Positions 34,938-45,279 of a DNA stretch of 64,000 nucleotides are shown one piece after another. Below the pieces are notes generated by a model. It searched no databases and was not told where the DNA came from. It saw nothing but the letters and a program-made list of their open reading frames with translations. Both the position numbers and the translations under genes were made by a program. The stretch's first letter is position 1. The number at the start of each line of letters is the position of its first letter. Origin of the DNA: Thelephora terrestris (lineage: Eukaryota; Basidiomycota; Agaricomycetes; Thelephorales; Thelephoraceae); NCBI GenBank assembly GCA_015956445.1, contig WIUZ02000013.1, forward strand, positions 62,001 through 126,000, given 5' to 3'.

Positions 34938-35475
34938 AGTAGTAATAGATGATTGGAGGTGGTACTGGTGTTTGGGGGGAGTGGAAAAGAGACGATGAGG
35001 GAAACGATCATTAATCCCCCTGACTTAAATACATCCTGACTCAAAGAAAACCGAAAAGGGAAAACAAAAACCCATTATCCATTAACGTCCCCATTAGGGT
35101 AAACGAACCCTCAACCCCAATCGCGATCCCATCAAATCAGAGAAATCCCCATCGATCACGGGAAATCCTCATCCGTCTTCTACTACTACCGTGAAACGAG
35201 GGAATCCCCACCGATCATGAGAAATCCCCATCAGTCTTCTATTACCGTCATCAATCATGAGAAATCCCCATCACGCTTCTATTGCTACCACGAAACACGA
35301 GAAATCCCTGAATGCTTCCATTGACCCGCGCCCCTATTGTTCCCGTATGGGTAATTACTATCGGTCGCCCTAAGTCCCCTCATTCTGACTCATTTACCCT
35401 ACCCTAAACTACGCACAGACCATGTTGATTCCTGTTTGACTCGTTGTAGAATAATGACTCCTGTAGAGGATTGGG

Positions 35476-35482
35476 TATATAA
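35476..35482 (+). promoter_or_regulatory. TATA box of element Y
   Basis: TATATAA in GGGTATATAAGGAAG lies 150 bp upstream of the plus-strand ORF and is followed by a pyrimidine-rich initiator region. Confidence 0.5.
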
Positions 35483-35625
35483 GGAAGAGTGTTCGCTCCT
35501 TTCTTTCCCTATTCTCAATCTCTTCTGTACTCCCCTACCCACAACCTGAATAAAAGTAAGCTGAGGAATTCTCCTCACGTCTTACCTCTTCTAACCCACC
35601 TCAGCAGGAATCCTCCTGCCAGTGT

Positions 35626-36249
35626 ATGTTCAGTGCCCCTAATCCTTTCCCCTCTACTAGTCCAGTCCAGCGACCAGTCGTCCCTGACGCCAGGAGGTCT
35701 ATCTGGGAGTATAAACTCATCAGAAGTCTTCAAGTAAACCGAACCGTCGGTCTACTTACTCATTTCCCCTACTACCGACCCTTCGCAGCTCTCGACGCCG
35801 GAGTCACCACTCCTCCCTTTCTATTAGGAGCGGACCATCAATTCCTCTGGAATTCAGATCTCACTGAGAGCGTCCTTGCGACAGTCTACTTCAGTATCAG
35901 CCCGGCTTTCTACTTCCCCTCCCCACGTGTTCATCTTACAACTAACATCCACACCCACTCCCCTGCTATTATCGTTCTTTGGTGGGAAGTCCCAACTGAA
36001 CTACCTTACTCTGTTATAGAATATCTCGTCAATTTCGAACGTCTTAGCGACCAAGACTTCGAACCGTTTGTGCAGCAACTCAACCAGTTCTGCCAAGACT
36101 ACCACTCGCCTGTTCACCCCTATCAGACCGAGTCACCCCTCTCTCTTGACATCCCTCCTCTCCTCGTCTCCACGCCCGGAACTCCCTTCAAAACCAGGCC
36201 CGATACCCCTCACCCATCCACTAGTCCTCTAGCGCCCCACAAACAGTAA
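35626..36249 (+). CDS. Sense ORF of element Y, 207 aa, unknown function
   Basis: The frame is open from ATG at 35,626 to the stop just before the 3' end of Y. Recognisable stretches are RRSIWEYKLIRSLQVNRTVG, HFPYYRPFAALDAGVTTPPF and FERLSDQDFEPFVQQLNQFC. The tail is Pro/Thr-rich (TPGTPFKTRPDTPHPSTSPL). No zinc knuckle or protease motif is visible. Its place downstream of a TATA box in an LTR-like unit would suit a leader or Gag-like protein, but no homology supports that. Confidence 0.4.
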   Translation: MFSAPNPFPSTSPVQRPVVPDARRSIWEYKLIRSLQVNRTVGLLTHFPYYRPFAALDAGVTTPPFLLGADHQFLWNSDLTESVLATVYFSISPAFYFPSPRVHLTTNIHTHSPAIIVLWWEVPTELPYSVIEYLVNFERLSDQDFEPFVQQLNQFCQDYHSPVHPYQTESPLSLDIPPLLVSTPGTPFKTRPDTPHPSTSPLAPHKQ

Positions 36250-36678
36250 GCAGGCCTACAACCCTGACAGGGTTTCCCTTTAGGATTTTGACCTGACTTG
36301 CAGTGACCTTGGACAACCTACCGGAAGAATAGAGACATGACCGTTCTCTCACAGCTAGTTGGACTAGTGAGTACTCTGCGGAGTCGGCTCAGTGCACTGG
36401 TAGTTGTTGGGGTAGAGTGGCCCTGACATAATCTAAATGCGCTCAAAAACATAAGATGTTTTCACAATGTGCCCAGTGGGCACATTCAGGAAACATTGCT
36501 TGGGAACATTTTGAGGAAATCTCAAATGGAGTTGGTGACATCAGTTCAATTACATGTCAAGGTAACATTTGAAATGTAATCAACATGAAATTGGTGATTA
36601 CAATTATTGAAAAGTGCACATGAACTCATCATGTAATCAAGATGTAATCACCAATTCCAGGTGCCCTTGCCCCCAGTT

Positions 36679-37106
36679 TCAATTGTCCAAGATGTAATCC
36701 AAATGCGCAGCCACCTTTCCGCCCAACATATCATGCAGGATGCGCAACATGTTCACCTTGTTGTTCCAATCATCCTGGTCCACCTTCAAGTTTTTCAGGT
36801 CCTTTCAATGCTAGTTAACCCAACGCTCCATTCCATTGAAGCACTTCATGACCATAGTGTCAAAGTCCTCCATGCCTTCGATCAACTTCTCATGCACCTC
36901 CTTCAATAATGCAAACTGCGATTCGTTGCGACTGACATACTCATAGAACTTCTTGCTCAACTCATTGTGTTGCTGCTCCAAGCGATCAGCCTAAACCGCA
37001 TTGTCTTGTTAGTTCCTTAATTGGAACAACGTGTGACAACGCATACCCTGGTTCGTTCCACTCAAAGTTCGTTCCATAAGTATTCAACCATCACTGCAGT
37101 GTACAC
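36679..37106 (-). pseudogene. Fragment of a spliced coiled-coil gene
   Basis: A minus-strand exon (about 36,992-36,830) reads ADRLEQQHNELSKKFYEYVS ... LLKEVHEKLIEGMEDFDTMV, a clear coiled coil, followed by an in-frame stop and DWNNKVNMLRILHDMLGGKV. A preceding exon end (LSGTNQ before GTATGC, near 37,045) fits a spliced gene. Its layout resembles the antisense gene of X but the sequence is different. It is cut by the foldback elements on either side. Confidence 0.4.
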
Positions 37107-37649
37107 TGGGGACAAACCCCAGTTTCCTGGCCCAGGAAATTGTAAATATATTGTAAGGAAATGGAAAATGTGCCTGGCAATGACCCACCTGGTACATCAT
37201 AAATACACCCAAAATGTCCAGGCCAATTTCCTTAGAGTGTTGCCAGCACAGGAAATGCACAGTACATTCATGATGTTCCTGGTCATGTGATCTCAGTGTT
37301 CCCATTAGGTAATCCATGGGAACATCATGAATTTTCCCAAAGAAAGTAACCATGGTGTTCCTGAGTGGCTCATTCACAGTGTTCTTTCCTGTGTTCCCAG
37401 TGGTGTGATTGCAGTGTTCCGAGTCAGTAAAATTCAAACTGAGCCCTAATGGTGTGCCAGAAGTGTACCAGTGTGATATATCCTGAAAGTACCAAGGCCT
37501 TTGACCATGATGTACCAAAATTCGGCAAACCATCAGGAAACTGTGGGAACACTGAAAGGAAACTGAGAAATTGGGAACATTTTTAATGAGTTTATGATGT
37601 TCCCAGTGTCCACAGTTTCCTTTCAGTGTTCCCACAGTTTCCTGATGGT
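37107..37649. mobile_element. Half of a CACTGGGG foldback element with a 37-bp hairpin
   Basis: It starts CACTGGGGACAAACCCCAG, like the other foldback elements. At 37,529-37,565 and 37,613-37,649 two inverted 37-bp arms (beginning ACCATCAGGAAACTG and ending its complement) enclose a 47-bp loop. The right part of the element, which should mirror the left arm, is absent: X2 begins at the very end of the hairpin. Confidence 0.6.
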
Positions 37650-37836
37650 TGTCAGGAACATGGTATTTTTAAACTTTTATAACACGCTCTTTCTTCAAAC
37701 TCTTCTTACCATTTCTTATGTTTGAATGCTTCACATTCCTTATCCTTCCCACCCATCATTCAAACACACACACAACGCGCAATCCATTCACGGCAATACA
37801 AAACAACATGGCTATACTATGGCTATACAACATCCT

Positions 37837-40289
37837 TCAGAAGTCGACTCTATCTACGGCAGGCCTCATGGTCATCAGCTGTCCATCCCGGAGATCGAAG
37901 AACTGGCCCCTCCTCGCAAGGATCTCTCCGAACATAGCGTCCCCATCCTCCACGCTCAACTGAACATCTAGTTCAAGTCAATACGAAGAGATGCCTTCGT
38001 AGGGTCCCATCAGCCGCCCAGATGTCACGGAACTTCGGAACACCTGGTCCCACATCTCCATCACCGGGTGACTGCTCGGCAGCACTGTTGACATAGTCGA
38101 AGAGCAACCCTCCGTCTCCCTCATCGGAGGCCTGGGCGGGATCCTGTACTGCGAGTCAAGTGAGGTGCCTGAGCTGGACCTCCAACTCGACCTGTCAGTT
38201 GGGACGATTGACCCGGTAGCGGAAAGGTCTTCCTGCTCCTCGACCAGACTCGTCACCATCCGACTCAACTGGACGTGCGTAAGGGTAAGCCAAAAGCGCC
38301 ATGCGATGAGCAACACGGCGTCGAGAATGTTTACAATGCTGCCCTGTAGCCACCGGACATACCTCGGCGACCCTTTGAGCTTCTTTGGCCTGGTCAACAT
38401 CCATGACCTCATCCTCGATCTTCACCAACCGACTGATCGGCTGCAGAGGACAGCGCCTACAGTTCTCCTTGTCGGACTCGGCCAAAGTAGAAGCTGGAGC
38501 TGGAGCTGGGATAGGAGCCTCGTTCTCTATCGGAGGCGTGGCGTAGGATGACGGATTGGGCGATGGGAGTACCACCTTGTCGGCGTACTCCAACTCGAAC
38601 GGAACGTCGGCTGTACCCTGTCCAACCAACACTGGACCCTCCTTGCAATTGCAGGTCTTGTCCTGCAAGGACTCGACCCACGCAGTCAACAGGGACACAC
38701 TGGGGACAGGGGGGTACTTACCCAGTGGGTACATTGTGAGTTCATTGTGGGTCTTGAAACCATTCGCCCAGTCGTTACCCACCAGGTACTTTTTGGGTAC
38801 TTTTTGAAAGATACCCATCAATTCGCCCACATTTTACCCACTGGGTACATGGTGGGTACTTTGTAAAAGTACCCACTCAGGAACCCAGTGGGTATTTTTT
38901 GAGCAAAACCCCTGGGTTCTATCACAATTTACTTTCCAATGTGCCCACCACAAACTTGAGCCACTTTTTGAGAGTTCTTTCACAAGATACGCACCAATCT
39001 GATCAAAATGTACCCAGTGGGTTTTTTTCAAAGAACTCACAAAGAACCAACAGTGTGGCTCAGTTTTACCACAAACTCTCAAAAAACCCATTGAGTATCT
39101 GGTTGAGTACATTGTGATCAGATCAGTGGGTACTTTATGGAAGAACTCTCAAGGAGTGGCTCAGGCTTGTGATGGGCACATTGGAAAGTAAATTGTGAAA
39201 GAACCCAGGGGTTTCACTCAAAAAATACCCACTGGGTTCCTGAGTGGGTACTTTTACAAAGTACCCACCATGTACCCAGTGGGTAAAATGTGGGCGAATT
39301 GATGGGTATCTTTCAAAAAGTACCCAAAAAGTACCTGGTGGGTAACGACTGGGCGAATTGTTTCAAAACCCACAATGTACCCACTGGGTAAGTACCCCCT
39401 TGCCCCCAGTGACACCAGATCCTCGAGTTCCTCGATCTAGAAGAAAGTCTTTCAGTGTTTGCACACAACCTGCAAAGGCTGAAAGAGACCTTAGCGCTTT
39501 CACCCCCGATCTTCTTCGAGTGCCTATCCAGGCGATCTTCCCTCGTATCCAAGGCCTTCCTAATGTTGATGTCCCGAACCTTCAGGCTGGCGACTAGCTC
39601 CTGATGGTTAGCAACCATCGCCTCCAACACTTTGTTCGTCCCTTTTTGGAAAGCGGCCATAGTCTCCTTCATCAAGAGACCCTCGGTGGACAGACGAAGA
39701 ACTTCTGCCTTCACCTCCTTCACCTCGCGCTCCAATCGTTCAACCTAGCCAGTTTGGTTAGTCGAGAGTCATACCCAAATATCCAAACAGAAAACCTACC
39801 CGGCTTTCCCCCTCTCGAACGAGCGACCACAACAGTGTGGTGGAAGTGGTGGCGTGGCGGACGGCCCGAGGAACGGTTGCCCCGTGCTCCAATAGGTCCT
39901 GATCGTAGATCCCCCTTTGCAGGGTGCACCAGAGCTCCTTCTTGATCGGGTGCTCCAACTCCCCGAACCTACCCCTCATCTGGAAGATCACCTTCTCGGT
40001 GATCATAGACCGGACCCAGAGCTCATCGTCCCAGGTCAACCCCATCAAATGAGGAATTGTCTCTCTGAGACATTCGGCGTCCACCTGCTTGACGACCTCC
40101 AAGATCTATTGGGAAAGAGTTAGAAATAGCACAAAATTATTTCAAACTCCCCCCCACCTGTTCATCGGTGGTGTAGGGAACCCCTGCCTCATTGGCATAG
40201 GTCTTGCGGTTGGCGGCACAGCGGTCAATACGAGAGATGGTAGAGATCCCATTGGCGACTTTGTAGGTGTGGTTGTTTGGGAAAGACAT
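37837..40289 (-). pseudogene. Antisense spliced gene of X2, interrupted by a foldback element
   Basis: Exon 1 starts at 40,289 (MSFPNNHTYKVANGISTISR). Exon 2 reads ILEVVKQVDAECLRETIPHL ... TTSTTLLWSLVREGESR and ends at a GTAGGT donor, open where X1 has a stop. Exon 3 is the coiled coil (VERLEREVKEVKAEVLRLST ... TMAAFQKGTNKVLEAMVANH) and continues DRLDRHSKKIGGESAKVS in frame, where X1 is shifted. The fourth exon is split at 38,698-39,411 by a foldback element. The rest (LQDKTCNCKEGPVLVGQG ... DSDKENCRRCPLQPISRL) is open, ending VDRVDF at 37,837. Apart from the insertion and a frame change near 38,200, this copy is better preserved than the X1 gene. Confidence 0.6.
38698..39411. mobile_element. 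Foldback element, 714 bp, TSD ACA
   Basis: The left end CACTGGGGACAGGGGGGTAC and right end GTACCCCCTTGCCCCCAGTG are inverse complements with few mismatches. The arms extend about 300 bp and carry many CCCAGTGGGTA phrases. ACA flanks both sides (38,695-38,697 and 39,412-39,414). The empty site is intact in X1 (CAGACACCATATCC, near 30,483). Confidence 0.92.
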
Positions 40290-41630
40290 GTTGGTAAGAT
40301 GATGGGGAAGTTGCTGGTGTTGCTGATCAAGGATGGCTCCAAGAAGAGGCCCTTCTTATAGCCTAGATCGGTGATCCGTCACATGACCTACCTCGACGCA
40401 CCTCATTGGTCCGGGTCACATCAACTTCCGCCACTGTACCATCATGGTTGGCTTACTACATCAAGCTGACACCTCGGCCTGCGGGATGGCCTTGGAAGAA
40501 CTTTGTTCCGGAACGCCTAGAACACGCGCACACTAAAAATAGGTCTCATGACCTTGACGATCCCTTTACGAACCCCTTTATGACCCTGATGACTCATTTA
40601 TGACATCACGATAACGACCAACCCTGGACCCTGATCACACACGTGGACAGTCACATCACAGTCTCCTAACCGGAGGAAGGAATCGCCGTTAATCGCTAGG
40701 AGTGCCTTTAGGCTCCTTTCGGTTAGCCAAGCGAATGTGGAAGTAGCCATTAGCGCGAAACGCCGGTGAAGCATGTAATCCCTCATGTCCCATGAGTCTA
40801 GGCTCGACCTCCTCATGTTCGGACGTACGTTGAGGTTGCCACTAGTCCGGGATGCTGTTACCGCCTACAGACAACAAGGGATGATGAATGGCCTCTATCT
40901 TTTGCCACTCTAAAAGAAGTATACAAGAAGATTCTCACCTGGCCCTTGGGTGTGATCCCCAGGTACGAACTTTCATGACCCCATGCCCCTTTTTCTTTTA
41001 GGACTAGTGTTATCTTTTATGCAATCCTTCACACGCTAGTAAGGCCCTTTGTCCTTTATTCTCCCACACGTCATACTTGTTTGCTTCCCTTACTTAGCGT
41101 TCTCACCCCTTATCTCCCTTTTTTCTGTCTTGATAAGGGTATATTAGGGTATTGACGTCATGGCCACTCCTTTAGTATAAGTAGCAACTGTGGCTGTATC
41201 ATTGTACCTTAGTTCTGTTACCTCAGGAAATCCTCTGCCCTTCTCAGCCCAGTTGCAGTTAAGGCCAAGTCACAGTTTTCTGTTTGAACCAAGACATCCC
41301 CCATCTGCTCTCCCTCCCACTCTGCGCGTCAACTGCGCCTCGTAACTATAGAACCTCAGTGTTCACCTTATAGAACACCTCGAGCGTCCAGTCGATCATC
41401 TGGTGGAGTCATCAATCCTGTTGTAGGGATAAACCCTTGCTTGTTAAACCGAACAAAGTATGGTTTAGGTTGGGTTTCTCTTTAGGATTTCGACCTGACT
41501 TGCAGTGACCTCGGACAACCTACTGGAAGAATAGAGACGTGATTGTTCTCTCACAGCTAGTTGGACTAGTGAGTACTCTGCGGAGTCGGCTCAGTGCACT
41601 GGTAGTTGTTGGGGTAGAGTGGCCCTGACA

Positions 41631-42823
41631 GTCATTGGCTGGGAGATGACTGGCTGCTGTGAGCTGGTGAGTGAGCATGCTGGGATCTCGCCTAAATAGA
41701 CAAGATACAAACCTCAGTGAGCAAGGGGAATAAGAGCAACACTCTGATATAGTCTGACCTAAATAGACGAGATACAAATCTAGCTACAGGTCAGATAAGG
41801 ATACGAGCATAAATATATGAGAGAACACAAACCTCAGTGAGCAAGGGGAATAAGAGCAACACTGAGGGTGAAGGACGGACGACCCGCGAGGTTATCTACC
41901 AAGCGGAAACGGAACGTCTCAAAAAGGTGATGCGGTGACATGCCTCCATTCTCTGGAGTACTCGTCGGCAACATTCCCTACGTCCCTGTCCCTCGGGATG
42001 CTTCGCAATGTTTCGCAATGTTTCTATACTCTCTATACCTCCCTACCCCTCCCTATGCATCCCTATACTTCCCTACATACCCTTATATATCCCTTCACCT
42101 CACTACTCCCTTCCCTATACTAACCTACTTGTCCCGATGCTTTGCGACTTTCCCGATGTTTTGGTATCCTCTCTATCTCTTGCTACCCCCCCCCGGCCTC
42201 CCTATATCCCTTCCAACACTACACCATTCGCGACTCCTCCCTATATCTTCTCCCGACTTCCCTATACCTTTGTGATATCTCCCTACACCATTCCCCTCAA
42301 CCTCTCGATCCCTATGCTCGATCATTCCCTTTTGGTTCATTTCTCAACCACATCTCTTTCCTTGGTTGTTCCCTTCGATCCCTCGCCCTCCCTGTGTCAT
42401 AGACTCGTCATTAGGTCTTTTGACATCATTTGGTTCGTTCCCTCTTGCTTCCTACGTTCTCAGAGCCTCCTAGATTAGTATATAAGCCTCTGTATTCGAT
42501 AGACTCACTGGAGACCAATCCAGGGGACTGATTCCCATGTTTTCCTCTCCCTATCGTTCTCCTCTCGTCGTCGTCATCTCCCTATAGTCTCCTGCATCTT
42601 CCCTATTGTTCTCGTCGTCATACCTGCGTCCCTGCATTCTCGTCGTCGTCTCTAGTGTCCTGTTGTCATCCCGAAGATCCCGACCTCCTGAAGTTCTCGT
42701 CGTCGTCCTGAAGTTTTCCCTTGTTGTTCCTTTGTCTGTTTCATTGATTCCCTTCTGTTATCTTTAGTTATCTTTAGTTCCCTCTTGATATCTACATCTC
42801 CCTACACGTCCCGACATTCCCGA
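41631..42823. repeat. Low-complexity pyrimidine-rich tract with a 37-bp direct repeat
   Basis: ACAAACCTCAGTGAGCAAGG and the 17 bases after it occur at 41,707-41,743 and again at 41,827-41,863. From about 41,940 to 42,820 the plus strand is a C/T-rich tract of loose TCCCTA(T/C) units (CCCTATACTTCCCTAC and similar). Overlapping open frames there reflect composition, not genes. Confidence 0.6.
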
Positions 42824-44395
42824 TGTCGGACCCCAGGATTATCATTATTTATTTACGATTTTACGCACAATTTAAAGTCAACAAGTTGAACAATGGATTA
42901 TTTAAATGATTAAAGAATTATTTAAGCCTGATGAGATTAGATAACAGAAAGTCTAATTATAATCCATTCTAGATAAGATAAGATAAGGATCCTACAGATT
43001 AGATCAAGAGATCAGATAGCCATGGAAAGCCCTAGAACATCATGGAACTTCCTGGAACATGCTGGAAAGTGCTGGAACATTCTAGAAGGTGACGGAACGT
43101 CACAAATGTGATAACTTGTCACACCAAGAATGCTATGGAAGCAGATGGAACATGACGGAATATTATGGAACATTGTGGAAAGTGCTGGAATGTTCTGGAA
43201 CATTCTTGTGTAAAATAGTATATATAGACCTCAACCCCACTTCTAAGAGAAGAACAGGTACCTACTGCTCAGGAGAAAAGCACAGTTTGCTCTATCCACA
43301 CATCAGCTGAGCATCCTTTTGCTCAGTGTCTCTTTTCCCCCCCACTTTACATCTACCCCCTCTCTCTCTACATCTACCCTCTAAAGTATCTACCTCAATT
43401 CCCTTAGGACTGATTGGTTGAGTGATTTGAGCAATCACATACCATATTTTAGCCCTACCCTCTGTGAGAAGAAGTTCTAAGTCAGAAGAACTGAATAAGC
43501 TTAGTACACTTGAGACGTTGGAATCTTGGTATCTGTAGTACTAAAGTCTGAAACTTTAGGCAGATAACCCCACCTCAGAGAAGTGACTGACTGAGTGACA
43601 GCCAGATTTAGCAGTACCACAAGGACTTACGACATATTTTACGACATAGGTTTATTATCTGAAGATTATTGAAGACATATCAGTTAGACGTACTAGACGT
43701 CATCTGCAGCAAAGTTTAGGGTATCAGTTATACCCTCCCAGTTTTACGACATATCTTGTCACCTTTACAACATATCTAGCACAGCCCCAGGTGTAAGTGT
43801 ACACCTTCCCTTTTAGGTCTAGTCACACGACACAGCCTCAACACAGCCTTAGGCATAGCCCTAAGCACAGCATCAATACACAGCCTCAATACACAGCCTT
43901 AGGCACAGCCCTAAGCACAGCCCTAAGCACAGCATCAAAGCACAGCATCAAAGCACAGCCTTAGGAATTCAGCCTCAAACACACCATTTGAGCACCCCCC
44001 TCTTTCCCCCTCCCCTTTGGTCTACCTCAGTAGATCATCCCCTCCACTCTTGATCTCCCCTTAGATCAGGAACTCCATTCCCATCAAATCACCACCAAAC
44101 CCCCACACACCAGATAAGCGTCTAATCAAGGAACAGGAACAATTGAGTGATATAGTACGTCTGATTCCCTTGGAATAATACTGAAGGACACACTCACAGA
44201 GTAGATCCCTCAGCGAACTCATCAGGTCTGAGAGCCGGAAAGAGGAACCCCGCTCACCCTGTGGAGTTGTTAGTCGCGTTCATAGACTACTCAACCAGCC
44301 TGCTTAGCTTCTATACACTTAGTCTCTAAGCGAACCAACTGGGTCTAGTTATCTTCTGTATAGAACATAACACTACACCACCCACGAGCACGACA
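42824..44395 (+). mobile_element. Solo LTR, 1,572 bp, TSD CCGA
   Basis: It starts TGTCGGACCCCAGG and ends GAGCACGACA. CCGA flanks both sides (42,820-42,823 and 44,396-44,399). It is collinear with the LTR at 31,469 but 230 bp longer. Part of the extra length is a tandem array of CACAGC(C)-type units (about 43,810-43,960: CTAAGCACAGCC, ATCAAAGCACAG). It landed in the pyrimidine-rich tract, which continues to about 44,460. Confidence 0.92.
43219..43226 (+). promoter_or_regulatory. TATA box of the second solo LTR
   Basis: TATATATA followed by GACCTCAACCCC occupies the same place as in the LTR at 31,469. Confidence 0.5.
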
Positions 44396-45279
44396 CCGAC
44401 GTTCCCGACGTTCCTGATGTTTCCCTACATTTCCCTACAGTTCCCTACGTGTCCCTACGGAGCTAGGAGGCATTGTACGACCAAGGACCACCTTCATCGA
44501 CGTTGACAGGGCACCCCATCTTCTCCCCATCGGACCTTAGCCCACATAGCCCCTGTTCAGCGGACTAGTATGAAATAGTACGGACACATGATCTGATATG
44601 TCAGAAGTAACATATGTGAGAAGCGGTTAAGCAAAACAGACGGTGAGTCTTCAAGAAGGCAAATAAACTTGGAATATTATGACAGCTGCTGGTTTGGTGT
44701 GCCCCGGAGCTCCAGAGGGGGGAACATTGACGATTGGAAGTCACGCTGTGAGCTATCAAAGGTCCAGGCAGGGATGAGGCTAACGGATTTTACCAGTCAC
44801 CTAACGTCTTCCAAGAAGCCTATTTTCCAGAAGCCTACTATGTTGAACACAGGCGCCGTCCCGTCGAGAAATGGCAAATATCTGGGTTTTGATTTCGGCA
44901 CAGGAAAGACCAGTGGGTGAGTTTTGCCCCATCTCGCACATATACCACACTCACCAGTTGAAAGTCAGCTCACGTTCAGGCCCATGACCACTGGCTGCAG
45001 AGCAACTGAAAGTAGTGTTCGTACCCACCATCCTGCGGAACAATCTTAAAATCCCTCCAATCATGGGCCCGAAGTCTCGGCATTGGGATACTGAGCAGTC
45101 AGCGCTGTGTCTCACATTCAAGTATCTGCCAAAGAAGCTGCGGAATTCCCAGTGGAATGAACAACCAATGAGGATTGTTGATGCCTTTGTCGAAACGGCT
45201 CCGTGCGGACACTGGTTGCCAGGAAGGAAGCCGGAGGCCCGGAATGAGAGCGAGAAGACAAGCATCCGAGATTACATTA

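Larger units (their letters stand above)
33929..36269 (+). mobile_element. LTR-like element Y, 2,341 bp, TSD GGGTT
   Basis: It begins TGTCACGAACGCGTGAC and ends CAACCCTGACA. GGGTT flanks both sides (33,924-33,928 and 36,270-36,274). The empty site is intact in X2 (GGTTGGGTTTCTCTTTAGG, near 41,470). It has a TATA box at 35,476, a 245-codon open frame on the minus strand upstream of it, and a 207-codon open frame on the plus strand downstream. No reverse transcriptase is present. It looks like a single long LTR or a small non-autonomous element. Confidence 0.9.
29444..36428 (+). mobile_element. LTR-like element X1 (~3.3 kb without insertions), TSD TAATC
   Basis: It begins TGTCAGGAACATGG and ends GTGGCCCTGACA. 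TAATC flanks both sides (29,439-29,443 and 36,429-36,433). A solo LTR (31,469-32,808) and element Y (33,929-36,269) are inserted in it; subtracting both gives about 3.3 kb, matching X2. There is no internal repeat of the 5' tip, so this is a single terminal-repeat unit and not a full LTR-interior-LTR element. A TATA-like TAGTATAAGTAG (33,625-33,636) lies near the 3' end. If X is a solo LTR, most of it would be U3, and that U3 contains a spliced gene on the opposite strand. No reverse transcriptase, protease or integrase is present. Confidence 0.85.
29188..36678. mobile_element. Foldback/MITE-like element (~500 bp) split by element X1
   Basis: The left arm (29,188-29,443) begins CACTGGGGGCAAGGGCACC. 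The right arm (36,434-36,678) is its inverse complement, ending GGTGCCCTTGCCCCCAGT. The arms are about 250 bp and nearly the whole element is palindromic. X1 (29,444-36,428) with its TAATC duplication lies at the centre. The outer flanks are TCT on the left and TCA on the right, and the last base of the right end is T rather than G, so the outer TSD is imperfect. Confidence 0.85.
37650..41630 (+). mobile_element. LTR-like element X2 (~3.26 kb without insertion)
   Basis: It has the same ends as X1 (TGTCAGGAACATGG ... GGCCCTGACA) and is collinear with it apart from the solo LTR and Y, which X2 lacks, and a 714-bp foldback element, which X1 lacks. The flanks are ATGGT on the left and GTCAT on the right, so no TSD is seen. 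The right side has probably been rearranged. A TATA-like TAGTATAAGTAGC is conserved near 41,174. Confidence 0.85.

Noticed and set aside
29444-36428. X1 considered as a TIR DNA transposon because of its TGTCAGG/CCTGACA ends
   Set aside because: The inverted match is only about 7 bp, the TSD is 5 bp, and a TATA box lies near the 3' end, which fits an LTR better. The alternative is not fully excluded.
41935-42478. Overlapping plus-strand frames up to 156 codons
   Set aside because: They lie in a C/T-rich low-complexity tract and their composition (Ser/Pro/Tyr/Leu) follows from it.
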